64,000 nt of DNA, taken from positions 310,001 to 374,000 of the forward strand of contig JAQPZY010001332.1 in the NCBI GenBank assembly GCA_029931535.1, written 5' to 3'. The stretch comes from Margaritifera margaritifera (Eukaryota > Mollusca > Bivalvia > Unionida > Margaritiferidae). Positions 21,743-34,859 of this stretch are shown piece by piece (positions within the stretch are counted from its first letter, which is position 1; every line of letters starts with the position of its first letter). The notes under the pieces were generated by a model. It made no database searches, had not been told where the DNA came from, and worked only from the letters and a program-made list of their open reading frames with translations. The position numbers were made by a program, and so were the translations under genes.

Positions 21743-24700
21743 TGATAGGAAATAGATTACATATTTGATTCAACATCCTAACTTCTGACTGATAGTAAAG
21801 CTAACACCTGTGACTGATCTTGGGAACGATTTGATGTCGGGCATATATTGATAGATTAGGCTACATGATAAATATTTTTTAACGTTTCTAAATTACCAAT
21901 ATTCACCGGCAATCTTAACGTCCCAGTATCTAGTCGAGCTGGCAGATGTGATAGTATGACTATTGTCACCCGAGGAAGGTTTTCAGGACGGACATCAACA
22001 TCATCATGATTCTTTTCTACATAATTTTCCTCCCTATGCATTCTTTTTTGTCCTCTAGAATTTTCCGTCGTACTGTCGCAGCTTGCATATCAGCCTTTGG
22101 AATACCATTCTTTTTTGTACAGGTCTTAATGGCAGGTTTAGTTCCAGTTTAAATGAGTCACTGGATTTCTGTAAATTGTTGTTTCATCCTGTCCATTTTT
22201 ATGATCATATTTCGCGGTTATAGATAGATACGGTCACCACCAACATAGTCTAATTTCAGTTTTGAATCTATGATGCATTCTTGAAACTCTGTCGTAATGT
22301 TTTCATCTTAGTAGTAGCTGTTAAAACTGTAGTTACAGAAAGTCTAATACCCGGTAGATGCTTTAGCTTTGCAATACCTTCATCTGTTAGACCTTTGCTT
22401 TCTTGTAGAAAGAGGTATGTCCATCCCATTGGTTCATCTTTGTATGACATATAATTCATTTCATCAGCTGACAATGTTCTCGAGTATTCATCAGCACCTG
22501 CTACATATTTATATTTACATTGGTATACAGTTTTATGTTCTTCTATACCATTATCAATCACATATGTACTTTTTTTTCCTTGAGGTACCTCTATTCATTC
22601 TGTGGTGAAATGTTAAAATTGTTGCAGATCAAATTAAATTTTGTCGGATTTGTTCTGCTATTGGTTGGATTAAATCTCTCCTCACCAGGTAGAGGTATTG
22701 CACACTCACTGGAAGTAGAAGTAGAATCTATTACAGTTTTACTGGAGTCTATTATTTTAGGACTAGAGTCCGACAGAGAGAAAAATAAAGCAAGAAGAAT
22801 CTGCTTTTAATCTTATTACATATACAGCTGAATTTTCTATTACTCTCCATGTTCATAACCAAGAGCTATTGTTTGCCTTTAGTTTCATAAGTACTCATCT
22901 TTCTAAACTATGAGAATAACGTGACACATCGCTTGCTTACGAAATTCACATAATTTATGTTGTTGTTTTTTTTAACAGTACTCAAGAAAATAGGATCGTA
23001 TTTGTTAGCAGATAATCAAAAGTAACTTAATCAATAACTAAATATATATACAGGTTTCTTAATTGTTGATGAATTTGTACCTCAGATAAGCATCGTTGTG
23101 ATAAACATAATTTTATACGTGCCTGTGTACTATGCAATAAAGTCAATAATGAAAAACATACTAGAAAATACTGCTCGAGATTTCATGAATGGCGAAGTTG
23201 GCAATCTTGACTGATTCAACTTTTGCATATGATTTGCTATTTTGTCTTCAGAAAGCATTTTATTTCTTTCGCTATTCAAAGTAATATTGAATTATTACTT
23301 GCAATTAACTTTTGTGACGGTTTAGATTCACATTGAGTTAGGTTTCCAGACTTTCTTTTAATTTAAACTGAAGGTAAACAAGACGAAAATGAACATGAAA
23401 ACAATGTTAGGAAAGAACATGGAAAGGTTACTGCACAAAAGGCAACAGATCCACGTAGAGATGAACTTAGCATACAACTTGGAAACGTTCGCGGGATTGT
23501 AAAAATGCAAAAGTTGAACATTTAAAGGCAAAATAAGAAAGCTCTAAATATCACAATATGCTGCAATCACTTTACGTGAAAGAAATTATACTAATTCAAT
23601 CAAAATATATTATTTTATATGTGGTGGTGGAGCTCTTTTAGGTATCTTGTTCATTTTGGTAAAGTTGTTTCTTTACAAACTCTTCAACAGGCAATTGTAT
23701 AATATGTTGGATTTAATGTCAATATTCAACCAAAGCACAGCAAAAATATCGAATGTCGGAAACTGAACAAAATCAAGCCATATTTCATCTTACAACCCAA
23801 TTCCATACATAACCTTTAACCTTTCTCCACGTAAACAGTAGCGCGTGAAAAAGCACAGCTTGTATCGCTATAAATAGCATTGGTTTTACCTACTTTTGAA
23901 GATGCTGTTTAAGCTGGCAATAGGTCCACCATCAAACATGGATATTGTAGAAGTTATAGAACCATTTATTCCATTTTCACTTAGTTCGCTATCGACTATA
24001 TGATAGCACATGGAGACTTTAATCGGACAAAAGTTTTAACACTATAGAGGCAAAATGAAAATCAAATGTATATTGCTAAATGCTGAAAAACTTTTTGACT
24101 AATAAGTAGTAACGATTTTACCAAGAAATAAATGTCGGTTGAAATGAAAACCAACTACAACACAAGTTATTATGCAATTATGAACTCCGCTCTTACCATT
24201 GCCTAAAGTATGCTTTTCATAAAGCTGTTGAGGTTTACAAATGGCCGAGCGTCGACCATTGATATTGAAAATAATATAACACTAATTATTTCGAAATCTA
24301 AAAATACATTATCTCGATGAAATCAGTAACACAAAACTATTTGAATGGTAATGGCACGGCTTTAGGAGAGATGAACTATTCAGCTTTGTAATGGTCCTTT
24401 TTGTTAAGAATGTTTAACATGATGACTTAGTTTAAAATAATGTTAATTGTCGTTACAAGCAGTCGCAGAGGGTGCAATTAATATATTAATATTAACATCA
24501 AAGACGATTATGTAAGTTATGCATTTTCAAGGCGTGGCTGTAACATATATTTTCTCTTGTAACATAAATAATAACATGATGGCGTGTACCTTGGGTCAAG
24601 CAGCCTTTAGCTAGATCAATGGTAGAAATTGCGATATCTCTGAGAGGTCCTTCATTTTACCGTTAAATATTTAGACAAAACAGAGGAGAAAGATGTAGCG

Positions 24701-25479
24701 TCTGAGACTGGATAAAGTCCAAAACTTGATCAGACAATTACGAGAGACTTAAATCTAAATAATAACTGTATTAGAAAGTTACGTAATCCTTTTAGATTAA
24801 CTTATGCATCTGCTAGTCGATTTATACAAAGACGTGATACTAAAATACTCAAAACGTTGGAGGATAATAATTTGAAAGATATCAAAGCATCGAGAGAACA
24901 AGTTGACAATATATTAACAGCATTTGAACAGAGTTGTAAATACAGAACTAATAAAATCTCAGAACTAATTATTAGACCTTGTGCTCACAGTAACCCCTAC
25001 CTCTCCCTACCCCTTAGGGAATTTTTCAGACTATGTTTTTCTGAAAGTCCCATGCATACAGGTTCAAACGACATTTTTAAACATTGGAATGTTTGGGTTT
25101 TATAACGGGTTAAATTTGGTATCTAAATGTTCTAAAAATAGAATTGCTAAATATGGGGTTGACCTTCTGTTTTTGATATCCAGAAGATATTGGTCAAACT
25201 TAATGTATCATGTTCGTATTTTTGAATACACCATTAGCTTCTATCATCGGTGGATCTATGAATTTGGCAAATATTGCTGAATTATGACGCAGTTATAATA
25301 TCACATCCACAGGGCGGTGTAAAGCAAATGTCATGTTCTTTATACTTTAAGTTCTATCTAAAGTAGTTCTTTGCAGCAAGTTAATGTATTTGTCGATTTA
25401 TGTCTCTGTAGATTCATAATTTAAGAGATGGATGAGGGACAATCAATCCGCTTAAGGACCTCAAAATGTATTAGGCGGC
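21743..25479. other. Intergenic region with unrecognised open fragments
   Basis: Minus-strand open pieces at 22041-21856 (with ENLPRVTIVILSHLPARLDT) and 22561-22268 (with GADEYSRTLSADEMNYMSY and EPMGWTYLFLQESKGLTDEG) have protein-like composition but no family I know. They could be the 5' part of the Penelope-like element or another relic. A + strand piece at about 23600-23690 would encode a hydrophobic segment (CGGGALLGILFILVKLFL). Another at 24735-25105 has charged, helix-like sequence (SRFIQRRDTKILKTLEDNNL). None has an uninterrupted frame longer than 100 codons. Confidence 0.35.
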
Positions 25480-26817
25480 AATCAGCACAGCAAAATGAAT
25501 GTGGAAAGATCTGCATTATTAACTTTCAGTGAAATACATCTGACACAACAGTAAACTCCCTAACAGTTTACAGTTTTTCAAAGATTAAAGAAGTAGACTA
25601 GAACAAATTAATCCAAATAAAAGACTGGACGAGATTATTAAAAATTTGTCAGAAGATTTTGACTCTTCAATCCACGGTAGTCATCATTGATGCTACCAGA
25701 ACCTTACAAACATATATCGCTTAAGGAAGAAGAGATCTATTCTAGTATCTATTGTTAAAGTTAATGAAGATCAGCCGAGTATTTTCAAATGTTAAAGCAA
25801 TTATCCGGTGCCTCCGCATCTATGTCTGTGCTTGCGTCCTCAGACAAATGTTTGTTCTTCGAAAAGGTTTATTTAAAGGTGAAAGCTTGATGTCAACGTT
25901 TATATAAATGCATAAAAAAAAGTCAGAATCACCCATGCAGAGCAACAAAAAGAAATGATGATACACTTTTGTGTTATTCGTGATGTGGATTTAGTGACCA
26001 GGGAGGCTCACTGTCACAACCACTGCATACGAATGTACACCAGAAAGGATGTTAGAAATCCATGTAGTGCTGGGTGGGAAACATCTAACATTCTGAAGAC
26101 TCACAGGAAAGCATTTGAGCGTGTTTGATCTTTTACTGAAGAATATTATTATATATGAGAAGGTTGACCGCCAGACGACTATGATACGTGAGAAATATCA
26201 ACTTTTCTTATTGGAAAGCAGCCCTAAAGCTTATAACATGAACTATAAAACAGATAAACTGAAAGACAAATTAATCAAACATTTTGGACGTAGAATCAAC
26301 TTTGGCAACCCTCTGGTCGTGTTGAGCTTGTCTACTCCAGTGATGTAACCACTGGTCAAGCAGTGGAAGTAGCTTTTGAAATTGCTGCTTCGGATGAAAG
26401 AAGACTTGAAAAAAGCAGCCATGATTATCAGACACCATATGAAGGATTCTCAGAAGACATCTGAAGACGTGCCATGACCACTAACTACTTCATGACTTTA
26501 ATCTGAGAAACGACCATCCATACTTCAGGACTTTTAGTAAACAGCTGACCAATGCGTGAGATACGTCTCCCAAGATATATGCAATGCTACAACAAGTGGA
26601 CAATGGTCAATGCCAAATCATATTCTTTTAGCAATGGCAGTTCGCCACCTCACTGAAAGTGCAGAGATCATCATAATTCTGAATTGCTTCAGGCACTGTC
26701 AGTCATATATATTCACAAACACTTGAGCTTGAAAACGCTATGTGTAACATCATCACAGCTAGTGACTCACTCTTGCCACCAAGTATACATATAGACAACA
26801 ATTCAGTCGTACATCTT

Positions 26818-27344
26818 CATACTTGCCATATTCCCCGATAGTGTTGGGGGGGGGGGGGTTGAGACTCAAAAAGTGTGTTTTGATGTCCAAAGGGGGGGTC
26901 AGTGCACGTGACCCCCCAAAAGTGACGTCATCCAAATGAGAATAAACTATCTTTTCAAATCAGCCTATAGCAAATGACTGGAAATTCAAATCTGAATAAA
27001 AGAAAATACCATCTGATTTCTATTAAGCATTTAATATACTTACAAACAAACAAATGGTAGACTTAGCATTGTCAAATACATACTTGCCATATTCCCAGTC
27101 AGTGTTGGGGTTTTTTTGAGACTCAAAAAGTGTTTTGAGGTCCCAAGGGGGGGGGTCAGTGCGCGTGAAACCCCAATAGCGACTTCATCCAAATGAGAAT
27201 AAGCTATCTTTTCAAATCAGCCTATAGCAAATGACTGGAAAATTAAATCTGAATAAAAGAAGATACAATCTGTTTTCTCTGAAGTATGTAATATACTTAA
27301 AAACAAACAAAAAAAAAAATAGGTAGACTTAGCATTGTCAAATA
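26818..27344 (+). repeat. Duplicated left ends of the MITE, ~262 bp each
   Basis: Copies 26818-27078 and 27079-27344 both run from CATACTTGCCATATTCCC to TAGCATTGTCAAATA, with a G-run of variable length and few substitutions. Confidence 0.85.
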
Positions 27345-28784
27345 ACATCACCACAAACATGGTCACAATCTCAACACGTTAAATACAATAATACACCAAG
27401 TTACTGTCTTTAAAATCCATTGGACAGTGGAATGTAGTTTTAATTACATGCAGTCTTTGCTGCTTTCAATAATTTAGTAGTTGATTTGACGGTAATGCAA
27501 GTGATATTTGTGTTCCCAAATATGCCGCAACTTTTCCTTTGCGAATGTGCATCTACGTCTATATAGGCGCAAGCAATGGCCAAAGTCGCTAAACGTGATA
27601 AAAATTTATAAGATGGCAGTTAATATCCATTTCGAAACAATGAATCAACCAATGAAAACATTCAAGGTTTGTGGTAGTCGGCCGAGTTGCTAAAGTCTTT
27701 GACCGCTGCCTATTGTAATGTATTTTCGAGGTTAAAGTCACACCTACGGCAGTGAAGATTTAATTTATTCTCGGACTGAATTAGTGAAAAAAGGTACTAA
27801 TCTATGCAAATACACAATTTGTCATTTGATTAATGATTTAATACTTTTAAATTATTAAAATTCCATGGTGCTGTTCATTTCAGGTTAACCAGATATTCAA
27901 ACCTGTTAATGGTTTCATGAGTTATTTGATCACATGATAAAACGTTTATTGCAATCATGTACATGTCGAAGGAAAATATGAGAACGTTAAGGTGGCAAAA
28001 CTGTCGAAGCAAATAAGATTATCTCATTTTTTAGCACATCTAGTGCATTATGTACTACAATTTTCCTTTGTCCCTTTAAAATGTTGTGTCCCCCAAATCT
28101 GGAGGGTGAGGGACGCAGTGTCCCCTGACCTTTGGATCCTAGGTGCAACACTGCATTAGAGATTGAATAGTGCTGTAGTTCAACCTCCCGAACTAATCAT
28201 GTTTTTAATTTTATATATGGAGTAAAAATCCGACTTCAAAGAAGCGTTGCTGCTGATCACAAACTTTAATAAAAATGGCTTCAACATTCTCATTCAATGC
28301 AGTCAGTGATGTGTAATAACATTTGTTTTTCAACATGCATCTGTTTGATGTACTTAACTTCAGACCAATTGGGATGTTCCACTTAGTGTACATTACCTAC
28401 ACAAATTAGCCCAATGTGCTCTCCCTCAGCAGTGCTCAAAGGATTTGACACAACAAATCACCCTAGCTATTGTGAGCTAATTCAGTAAATCTCTGAAAGG
28501 TGTCTGTTTATATCTGACCACCTTAACTAACCCGAGGATAGTTTTACACGAACTCTGAGCAAGACTGTTAACTGTTTATACATAGCACAGATTACGGAAT
28601 ATATCATTGTGATCAAGAAATGTACATTTTTGTTCTGGTTTCTTTTGTGTGAATTTTTTTTTTTTCTTTTTTCGCTTAGATTGCTGAAAATCGTGTTTTT
28701 CGAACCAGGACCGTGTCGTGGGGTTTGGGAGTCCAAAATCGTGTTTTACGCGTGACACGTCGTGTTATGGCATGTATGCAAAAA
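27345..28784 (+). repeat. MITE body, copy 1 (~1.44 kb)
   Basis: Begins ACATCACCACAAACATGG and ends with the right inverted terminus near 28778; highly similar to 28785-30181. It includes the terminal pair of CGTGTTTTTCG-like words. Confidence 0.88.
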
Positions 28785-30181
28785 ACATCACCACAAACAT
28801 GGTCACAATCTTACAGTCATTAAATACAAAAATACACTAAGTTACTGCCTTTAAAATCAATTGTACAGTAGAATGTAGTTTTAATTACATGCAGTCTTTG
28901 TTGCTTTCAATAGTTTAGTAGCTGGTTTGACGGTAATGCAAGTGTCATTTGTGTTCACAAATATCCCCCAACTTTTCCTTAGCAAATGTGCATCCACGTC
29001 TATGTTGGCGCAAGCAATAGCTAAAGTCCCTAAAAGTGATAAAAATGTATAAGATGACAATGAATATCCATTTCAAAGCAATGAATATGGCAATGAAAAC
29101 ATTCACGGTTTGTGGTAGTCGGCCGAGTTGCTAAAGTCTTTGACCGCCGCTATTGTAATGTATTTTCGAGGTTAAAGTCACACCTACGGCAGTGAAGATT
29201 TAATTTATTCTCAGGCTAAATTAATGAAAAAAGACACTAATTTATCCAAATACACAATTTGTTATTTGATTAATTATTTAATACTTTTAAATTATTAACA
29301 CTCCATGGTGCAGTACATTTCAGGTTAAGCAGATATTCAAACATGTTAATGTTCTCATGAGGTACCTGATCACATGATAAAACGTTTATTGCAATCATGT
29401 ACATGTCCAAGTAAAATATGAGAAAGTTAAGGTGGCAAAACTGTCGAAACAAATAAGATTATCTCATTTTTTTAGCACTTCTAGTGCATTATGTACTACA
29501 ATTTTCCTTTGTCCCTTTAAAATGTCGTGTGTCCCGCAATTCTGGAGGGTGAGGGACACAGTGTCCCCTGACCTTTGGATCCTTGGTGCAACACTGCATT
29601 AGAGAGTGAATGGTGCTGTTGTTCAACCTACCGAAATAATCATGTTTTTAATTTTATATATGGAGTAAAAATCCGACTTCAAAGAAGAATTTGCTGCTGA
29701 TCACAAACTTTAATAAAAATGGCTTCAACATTTTCGTTCAATAAAGTCAGTGATGTGTAATAACATTTGTTTTTCAGCATGCATCTGTTTGATGTACTTA
29801 ACTTCAGACAAATTGGGATGTTCCGCTTAGTGTACTTTACCTACACAAATTAGCCTAATGGGCTCTCCCTCGTCAGTGCTCAAAGGATTTGACACGACAC
29901 ATCACCCTAACTATTGTGACCCTGTTCAGTAAATCTCTGAAAGGTGTATGTTTATCTCTGACCGCCTTACCTTTTAATTGTCTCTAAAACAGCTGTATTA
30001 ACTGCCACGAGGATAGTTTTAAATGAACTCTGAGCAGATTACGAGCATATACATTTGGGGGGGGGGGGGGGGGTCCGCTAAGATTGCTGAAAATCGTGTT
30101 TTTCGAAACACGACCGTGTCAGGGGGTTAGGGAGTCCAATATCGTGTTTTTCGCGTGACACGTCGTGTTATGGCATGTATG
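28785..30181 (+). repeat. MITE body, copy 2 (~1.40 kb)
   Basis: Same start and end as copy 1, with scattered substitutions, small insertions (one near 29980) and a G-homopolymer (30057-30073) replacing a T-rich stretch of copy 1. Confidence 0.88.
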
Positions 30182-31843
30182 CGTTTTTGTTTGATAAAAC
30201 TTTGACTTAAATGAAGAGACTCCGTCTGGCAATGGAACAACTTACACAACACATATTATCATTATCGATGAGGTGGAGGAACAGGTAGAAGCAACAGCTC
30301 TCATTCTACCGCAAGTACCAAAATCTCATGAAAGATCACAAAGTATCAGAGCTGAAAGTTTGCAAAAGCAAAAGCAGAGCCTGTACTAGAGGTCAGTACA
30401 ACTTCACCACAAAAGGTTGAAGATTTAAATCAGGCACGGCTATCTCATTTCTTATGGATGTACTTCAGAAAATCAAGTTCCCACGATATCCAGACTGTTC
30501 CATCGTGGGATGATTGAAACGGAGCATGTTTGTTTACTATTGACTATATGGCTCCTATTAATGTTTTGACCAATGACAATACCACAGTGTAGCATCGCCT
30601 GGACCTGTCTCATGGTGCAACAGAGAGTGTCATCCAAGATTAGCTGTGGCTAAAAAAAACGTAATGTCTTGTGTGGCAAAACCAACTGAAATTCATAAAC
30701 GTGATCGTCAGCGTGTGTGTTTTTCAACCCATTCTCTGTTTGGTGTGCTTTTTCGTTCTGATTCAGGCAAGGAGTGCGTGAGTGGTTCTTTGGAGAAAGT
30801 ATTGCCTGGAAAACACTACAACTGTGCCTTAGATATCCACAAACTTACATTAGAATAAGCTCCTGCTGAGAGTATTTGAAGCCAAACAAAATATGAGTGA
30901 ACAGCTGGACAAAGACACAAGAGCTGCACTTAACAATCTGGAATGGAATTAATGTGCAGTCTTCACCAGAAGAAGATCTGTTCTCATCTCAAGAAGAGGC
31001 AGACACATGGATAATTCTTCACTCTCACCACATAAGACCTTCATATCCATCATCAATGTACCTCACTGTGAGATTCCCCGATACTGTTATACTGGTATTA
31101 CTTACCAAATACGCACAGAATCTCGAGCAACTAGTTCTATTTAACACAGGTACTGGTAACAAAAGGAGACTTTTGAATGTCAAAAACATCATCTCCACCA
31201 AAGGTCTTGAGCTGTTTTCGGTACTTCCAGATCTTTATCCTTTCACTGGCATTGATTCTACTATTGCTTTTGTCAGACTTGGGAAGGTGGTTCCATTACA
31301 AACGCTCGAGAATAATCCCAGATTTTGTGCTGCATTCAACTATCTCGAACAATGTGTTAATGTGTTAAAGAGTATTTTTGAAGAGCTTGAAGGTTTTGTT
31401 TGCCGTATGTACTGTAAGGTACATGCACTGATGTGAACAAGCTTCGCTTCCACATGTTTACACAGAAATATCAGGCCACATCGGCACAACTATTGACCAG
31501 TTATGATGGAAAAGACCTTAGTCTTCTGTCACCATGCAGGACGTCACTGAGAATACATATCTGCAGGGCAAACTACCAAGCGCTTATATGAAATCATGCG
31601 CATCAAAGGTATCCTGAAAACAAGATTTAAACAAGATTAGAGTGGCAATTTGGCATACGAATGGGCACAGGGCAATATTTTACAAAAGGAATTTGTTGGT
31701 GTCTTATGTGAGTCGACATAAGCAGATGATACAGATGACACCGAATATGTTGCTGCTGAAGATTGTAATGATGATGAGCATGAGAACTCGGCTGAGATTG
31801 AAAACATGATGGACATCTTGTATGAAGACAGTGATAACGATTA

Positions 31844-32868
31844 GGTGTTTTCTGTGTTGACCAAACAGAATTGACTGCTATGCACTTAGCACGCTGATAT
31901 AGAAATATAATTTCAATACGAGAAAATTTTAGCGTGATTTATTTATTTGCTTTTAATTTGCATACAACAATAAGAACGGTGTATATTCATGCTTTAGGTA
32001 GAGCTTAAAGCATCTTTTATTTTCATTCTGCTATATGTGATATGACATTTACCATTTTTTAAAAACTGAAATATCAATAATTATACAGCTTGTTTATAAT
32101 GTCTCCATAATCGTGCTGCTGTAGCAATGTTATCGGCAAGGACAACTCCATCACTTTTAATATATCACATCTAGTTGAAATTGTGTGCCTCTACATTATT
32201 TGTCTGCGGTTTACTCGGATAAATGTGTAACTACAAAGAGTATTCCATTCAAGACATGGTAAGCTTTTACCATACCAGTCCACTAATTATCTGCATTCGA
32301 AAGTGGTCAAATATTTGCATATGGGAAAATTTTGATTTATCTGCATTGCTTGTTTTATGACATCGTTATGACATCAATAAAAAGTGATGTTTTGTTTTAT
32401 AAAAAGTCATATTTACATTATTCTGCTTGGAATATATGTCATATCCATGATAACATAACTAGTTAATTGTAAATTTTGTTCAAATTTGTTAATTATTATG
32501 TCATTATGACGTCACGTTAATATCTGAAGGAGCAATTTTTATTATTCATTCAGCCTGTTTCTTAACCTATCTATTGATACCATATATGCTGCAGTTGGAA
32601 GCTTAATGAGCAATATTATAGTGGTTTTTGTACCAGCCTCCCCCCCCAGCCCCACCACCACCACCACCCACATAAAGGAGTTTTATGCTGATATCCGAGT
32701 AGTCCACAAAATTCCCTAAGTGTATGTGTGTGTGGAAATGGGGGGGGGGGGCTCTAGTAGCCATGGTCTATAAACATTTTCAATGAAAATTGACAAAATA
32801 TTGTAGATGCTCAAGACTTGTTTAAACGAATCAAAACATTGCCCGCTGCTATATAAACATTGTAAACA
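31844..32868. other. No recognised gene
   Basis: AT-rich; contains a (CCA)n-like run at 32641-32669 and a G-run at 32739-32749. Confidence 0.4.
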
Positions 32869-33525
32869 GTGAGAGAAAGAGCAGGTGAGATACCTAACGT
32901 CCAACAATATTTGCAACCAATCGAACAGAGGACAAACAGTGAGATAGATGTTTTGCAGAGTAATATGGAGGAGAAAAAGAAATCACCTGAAGACAATGTC
33001 TTTTTACAATGTCATCTGGAACAGTTACAGAAAGACTTTAATAATGAAACAAAACGAAACGAAAGAGAGATTAAAAAGGTAATGAATGATTTTAACAGAA
33101 AAATTACTGACTTGAAGAACAAGACGATTGCTAAAACAAATATCCTGGCAGAGTTGCAGAAGAAGAATGTTGTAACAGAGATAACTAAATAGATTGAGGA
33201 CGTTAAAACAAAAAATGTGGTAATGAAAGCTATTTAGAAAACTTACAATTTTTCTGTTACAGATTTTATTGATAAGAACAAAACGATAAAAAATGTTACA
33301 TTTACTGAATTTTACAATACGTTACATGCTGAGGTTGAGCAACCTAAAACAGGCACGAAAGAGCATGTTGATCGAGAAGTGGTCAATAATATCGGTGTGG
33401 TACAAGTTAGCACTGACGAAATAGACAAAAAGATAGACCGCATGAGAAAAGATTTCAATGGTTTGGAACAGAAGTTTACAACAGAGACATATGTATTCAA
33501 AACCGAAATAGATTTTTTTTAAATA
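32869..33525 (+). pseudogene. Coiled-coil protein of the Polinton-like relic
   Basis: The open piece 32869-33192 is strongly charged with heptad-like spacing (QLQKDFNNETKRNEREIKKV). The same frame continues after a stop with VDREVVNNIGVVQVSTDEID and a second coiled-coil stretch to about 33520. Such coiled-coil proteins occur as fibre or minor structural proteins, but the role is inferred from context only. Confidence 0.4.
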
Positions 33526-33844
33526 CTCGCCTTAAGGGGTAGAATTTTGTACAGTTAAAATCGAAATAAACGAAAACATAGAGACATTAAAAACTGAAAT
33601 GAACACGGAAATGGGTATAAAGATTCCTGCATCAGATGTTATAATGGATGAATTAAAAAGTGAATTCGATGATAACAAAAAAGGAGTTTGAAGATGAAAT
33701 GAGCCGAATGCCCGGATGCATATTGTTGTACTAATTTTGATTTATACCATCTCAGTAGTATCTAGATTATATTAAACAAAACTAATGTTAAAAGCTTTTG
33801 TTATTATATATTAAAAAGAATGGAGCAGATGAAGAATAAAGAGG

Positions 33845-34060
33845 TTGTTGCATATTTGTAAAGCTGAAAATACACCTAAAAAAAAAATGATTCCAACTTT
33901 TGGAGGTAATTATGCCCTGTCAACCTTTGCTGAATACAACTTATACCCAACTAGTGATCTAAATTACGATGAATATGTCATCCAACTAAAAAAATTAGGT
34001 TTTCGAAACTTGGATATTTCAAGATTTGATCCAGATTATATTGGATTTTACACTCGATAA
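33845..34060 (+). pseudogene. Short ORF of the Polinton-like relic, function unknown
   Basis: A 71-residue open frame containing ALSTFAEYNLYPTSDLNYDE and FRNLDISRFDPDYIGFY. Acidic/aromatic composition fits a folded protein but I do not recognise a domain. It lies between the coiled-coil and membrane-type pieces. Confidence 0.35.
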
Positions 34061-34306
34061 GAGGTAGACGAGCCAACCATTTCTTTCACATTAGAATTAA
34101 ATAAAGAATATGCTAGTTATGCTATAAGCGTATTATCTTGAAGAGAACACTGTTTTATTTATTTGAGTAAAATTTAAAAAGTATAAAATATTTCTGTAAG
34201 CTAAAATAGAGACTAGCAGCAGTATCAAAATTAGTTTCTCTCAAATAAAATGACGTTTTGTGATATAAATATTAAAATATTTTGTGGAGTGCTCTGCGCG
34301 TGTACC

Positions 34307-34660
34307 TTAAATGGCAGCAGCAGGAGTAATGATGTGAGGGGCCATAGCTAATGGCCTGGCATTTGTAGGAAGCAACCTTCTGTTCGGATTATTTGATCCA
34401 GTTCGACATAAGGAGAAATGAACATGATCAAAGCAAGACAGAATTATAGCAATAAACTGCAGATTTAAATGACAACAGAGCAAAGATATTGGATTACGTA
34501 AATGAGACATTGAGAGAACAAAGTTGGGTGACTTAGTATTTAAACAACTTGGATGTTGCTTTTGTTTTATATGCATCTACTAATCCCGAAGCATTTAATT
34601 ATCTAAATGCATCTACTTATCCAGAAAGTAGGATACAACTTGTAAACATAATGTATAAGT
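34307..34660 (+). pseudogene. Small membrane-type protein of the Polinton-like relic
   Basis: A Gly/Ala-rich hydrophobic segment (GLAFVGSNLLFGLF, about 34350-34395) is followed after frame changes by a helix-rich region with DYVNETLREQSW and NLDVAFVLYAS. I recall this layout, one hydrophobic segment then a charged helical part, in a small gene next to the capsid gene of related elements in cnidarians and molluscs. Several stops. Confidence 0.4.
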
Positions 34661-34859
34661 CAAAACACCACGACAATCATAGCTGAATGATTCATATCAA
34701 ACATGTGATGAACAGATAAAATACGAGTAAATATTCATTGCACTTGTGGCGTGTGATAGTATGTTTTTTGCTTACAAGTTTCTTTAAAAGCCTACCACAA
34801 GGAGTTAAACACCTCAGTCCAACACATTATTGTATTTACACACACATCGATCAACATTA

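Larger units (their letters stand above)
26818..30181. mobile_element. Internally amplified MITE cluster inserted in the gene above
   Basis: Starts CATACTTGCCATA (26818) and ends TATGGCATGTATG (30181), an inverted terminal repeat with TA at both junctions, consistent with TA-target insertion. Inside are two partial left ends (26818-27078 and 27079-27344) and two near-full bodies (27345-28784 and 28785-30181). No coding sequence is recognised. Confidence 0.75.
25480..31843 (+). pseudogene. Multi-copy invertebrate gene (EEADT / PDT / TG-DST family), broken and split by a MITE cluster
   Basis: Pieces on the + strand appear in the order of a family I know as highly multi-copy, uncharacterised proteins in molluscs and cnidarians. 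The first part has Cys/His motifs (about 25930-26050, HCHNHCIRMYTRKDV in the shifted frame), then EKYQLFLLE and KLIKHFGRRINFGNP (26115-26348). The MITE cluster follows. The second part (30182-30420) has a DLNEETPSGNG motif. The best block (30897-31436) has EEADTWIILHSHHI, VRFPDTVILVLLTKYAQN, FNTGTGNKRRLLNVK and FTGIDSTIAFVRLGK. A CRTSLRIHICRANYQAL-like piece lies at about 31530-31590, and an acidic tail MMDILYEDSDND ends at 31843. In relatives the D/E positions of EEADT, PDTD and GCDST look like a nuclease-type metal site; here the PDTD Asp and GCD Cys are changed (PDTV, GID). Many stops elsewhere. Confidence 0.6.
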
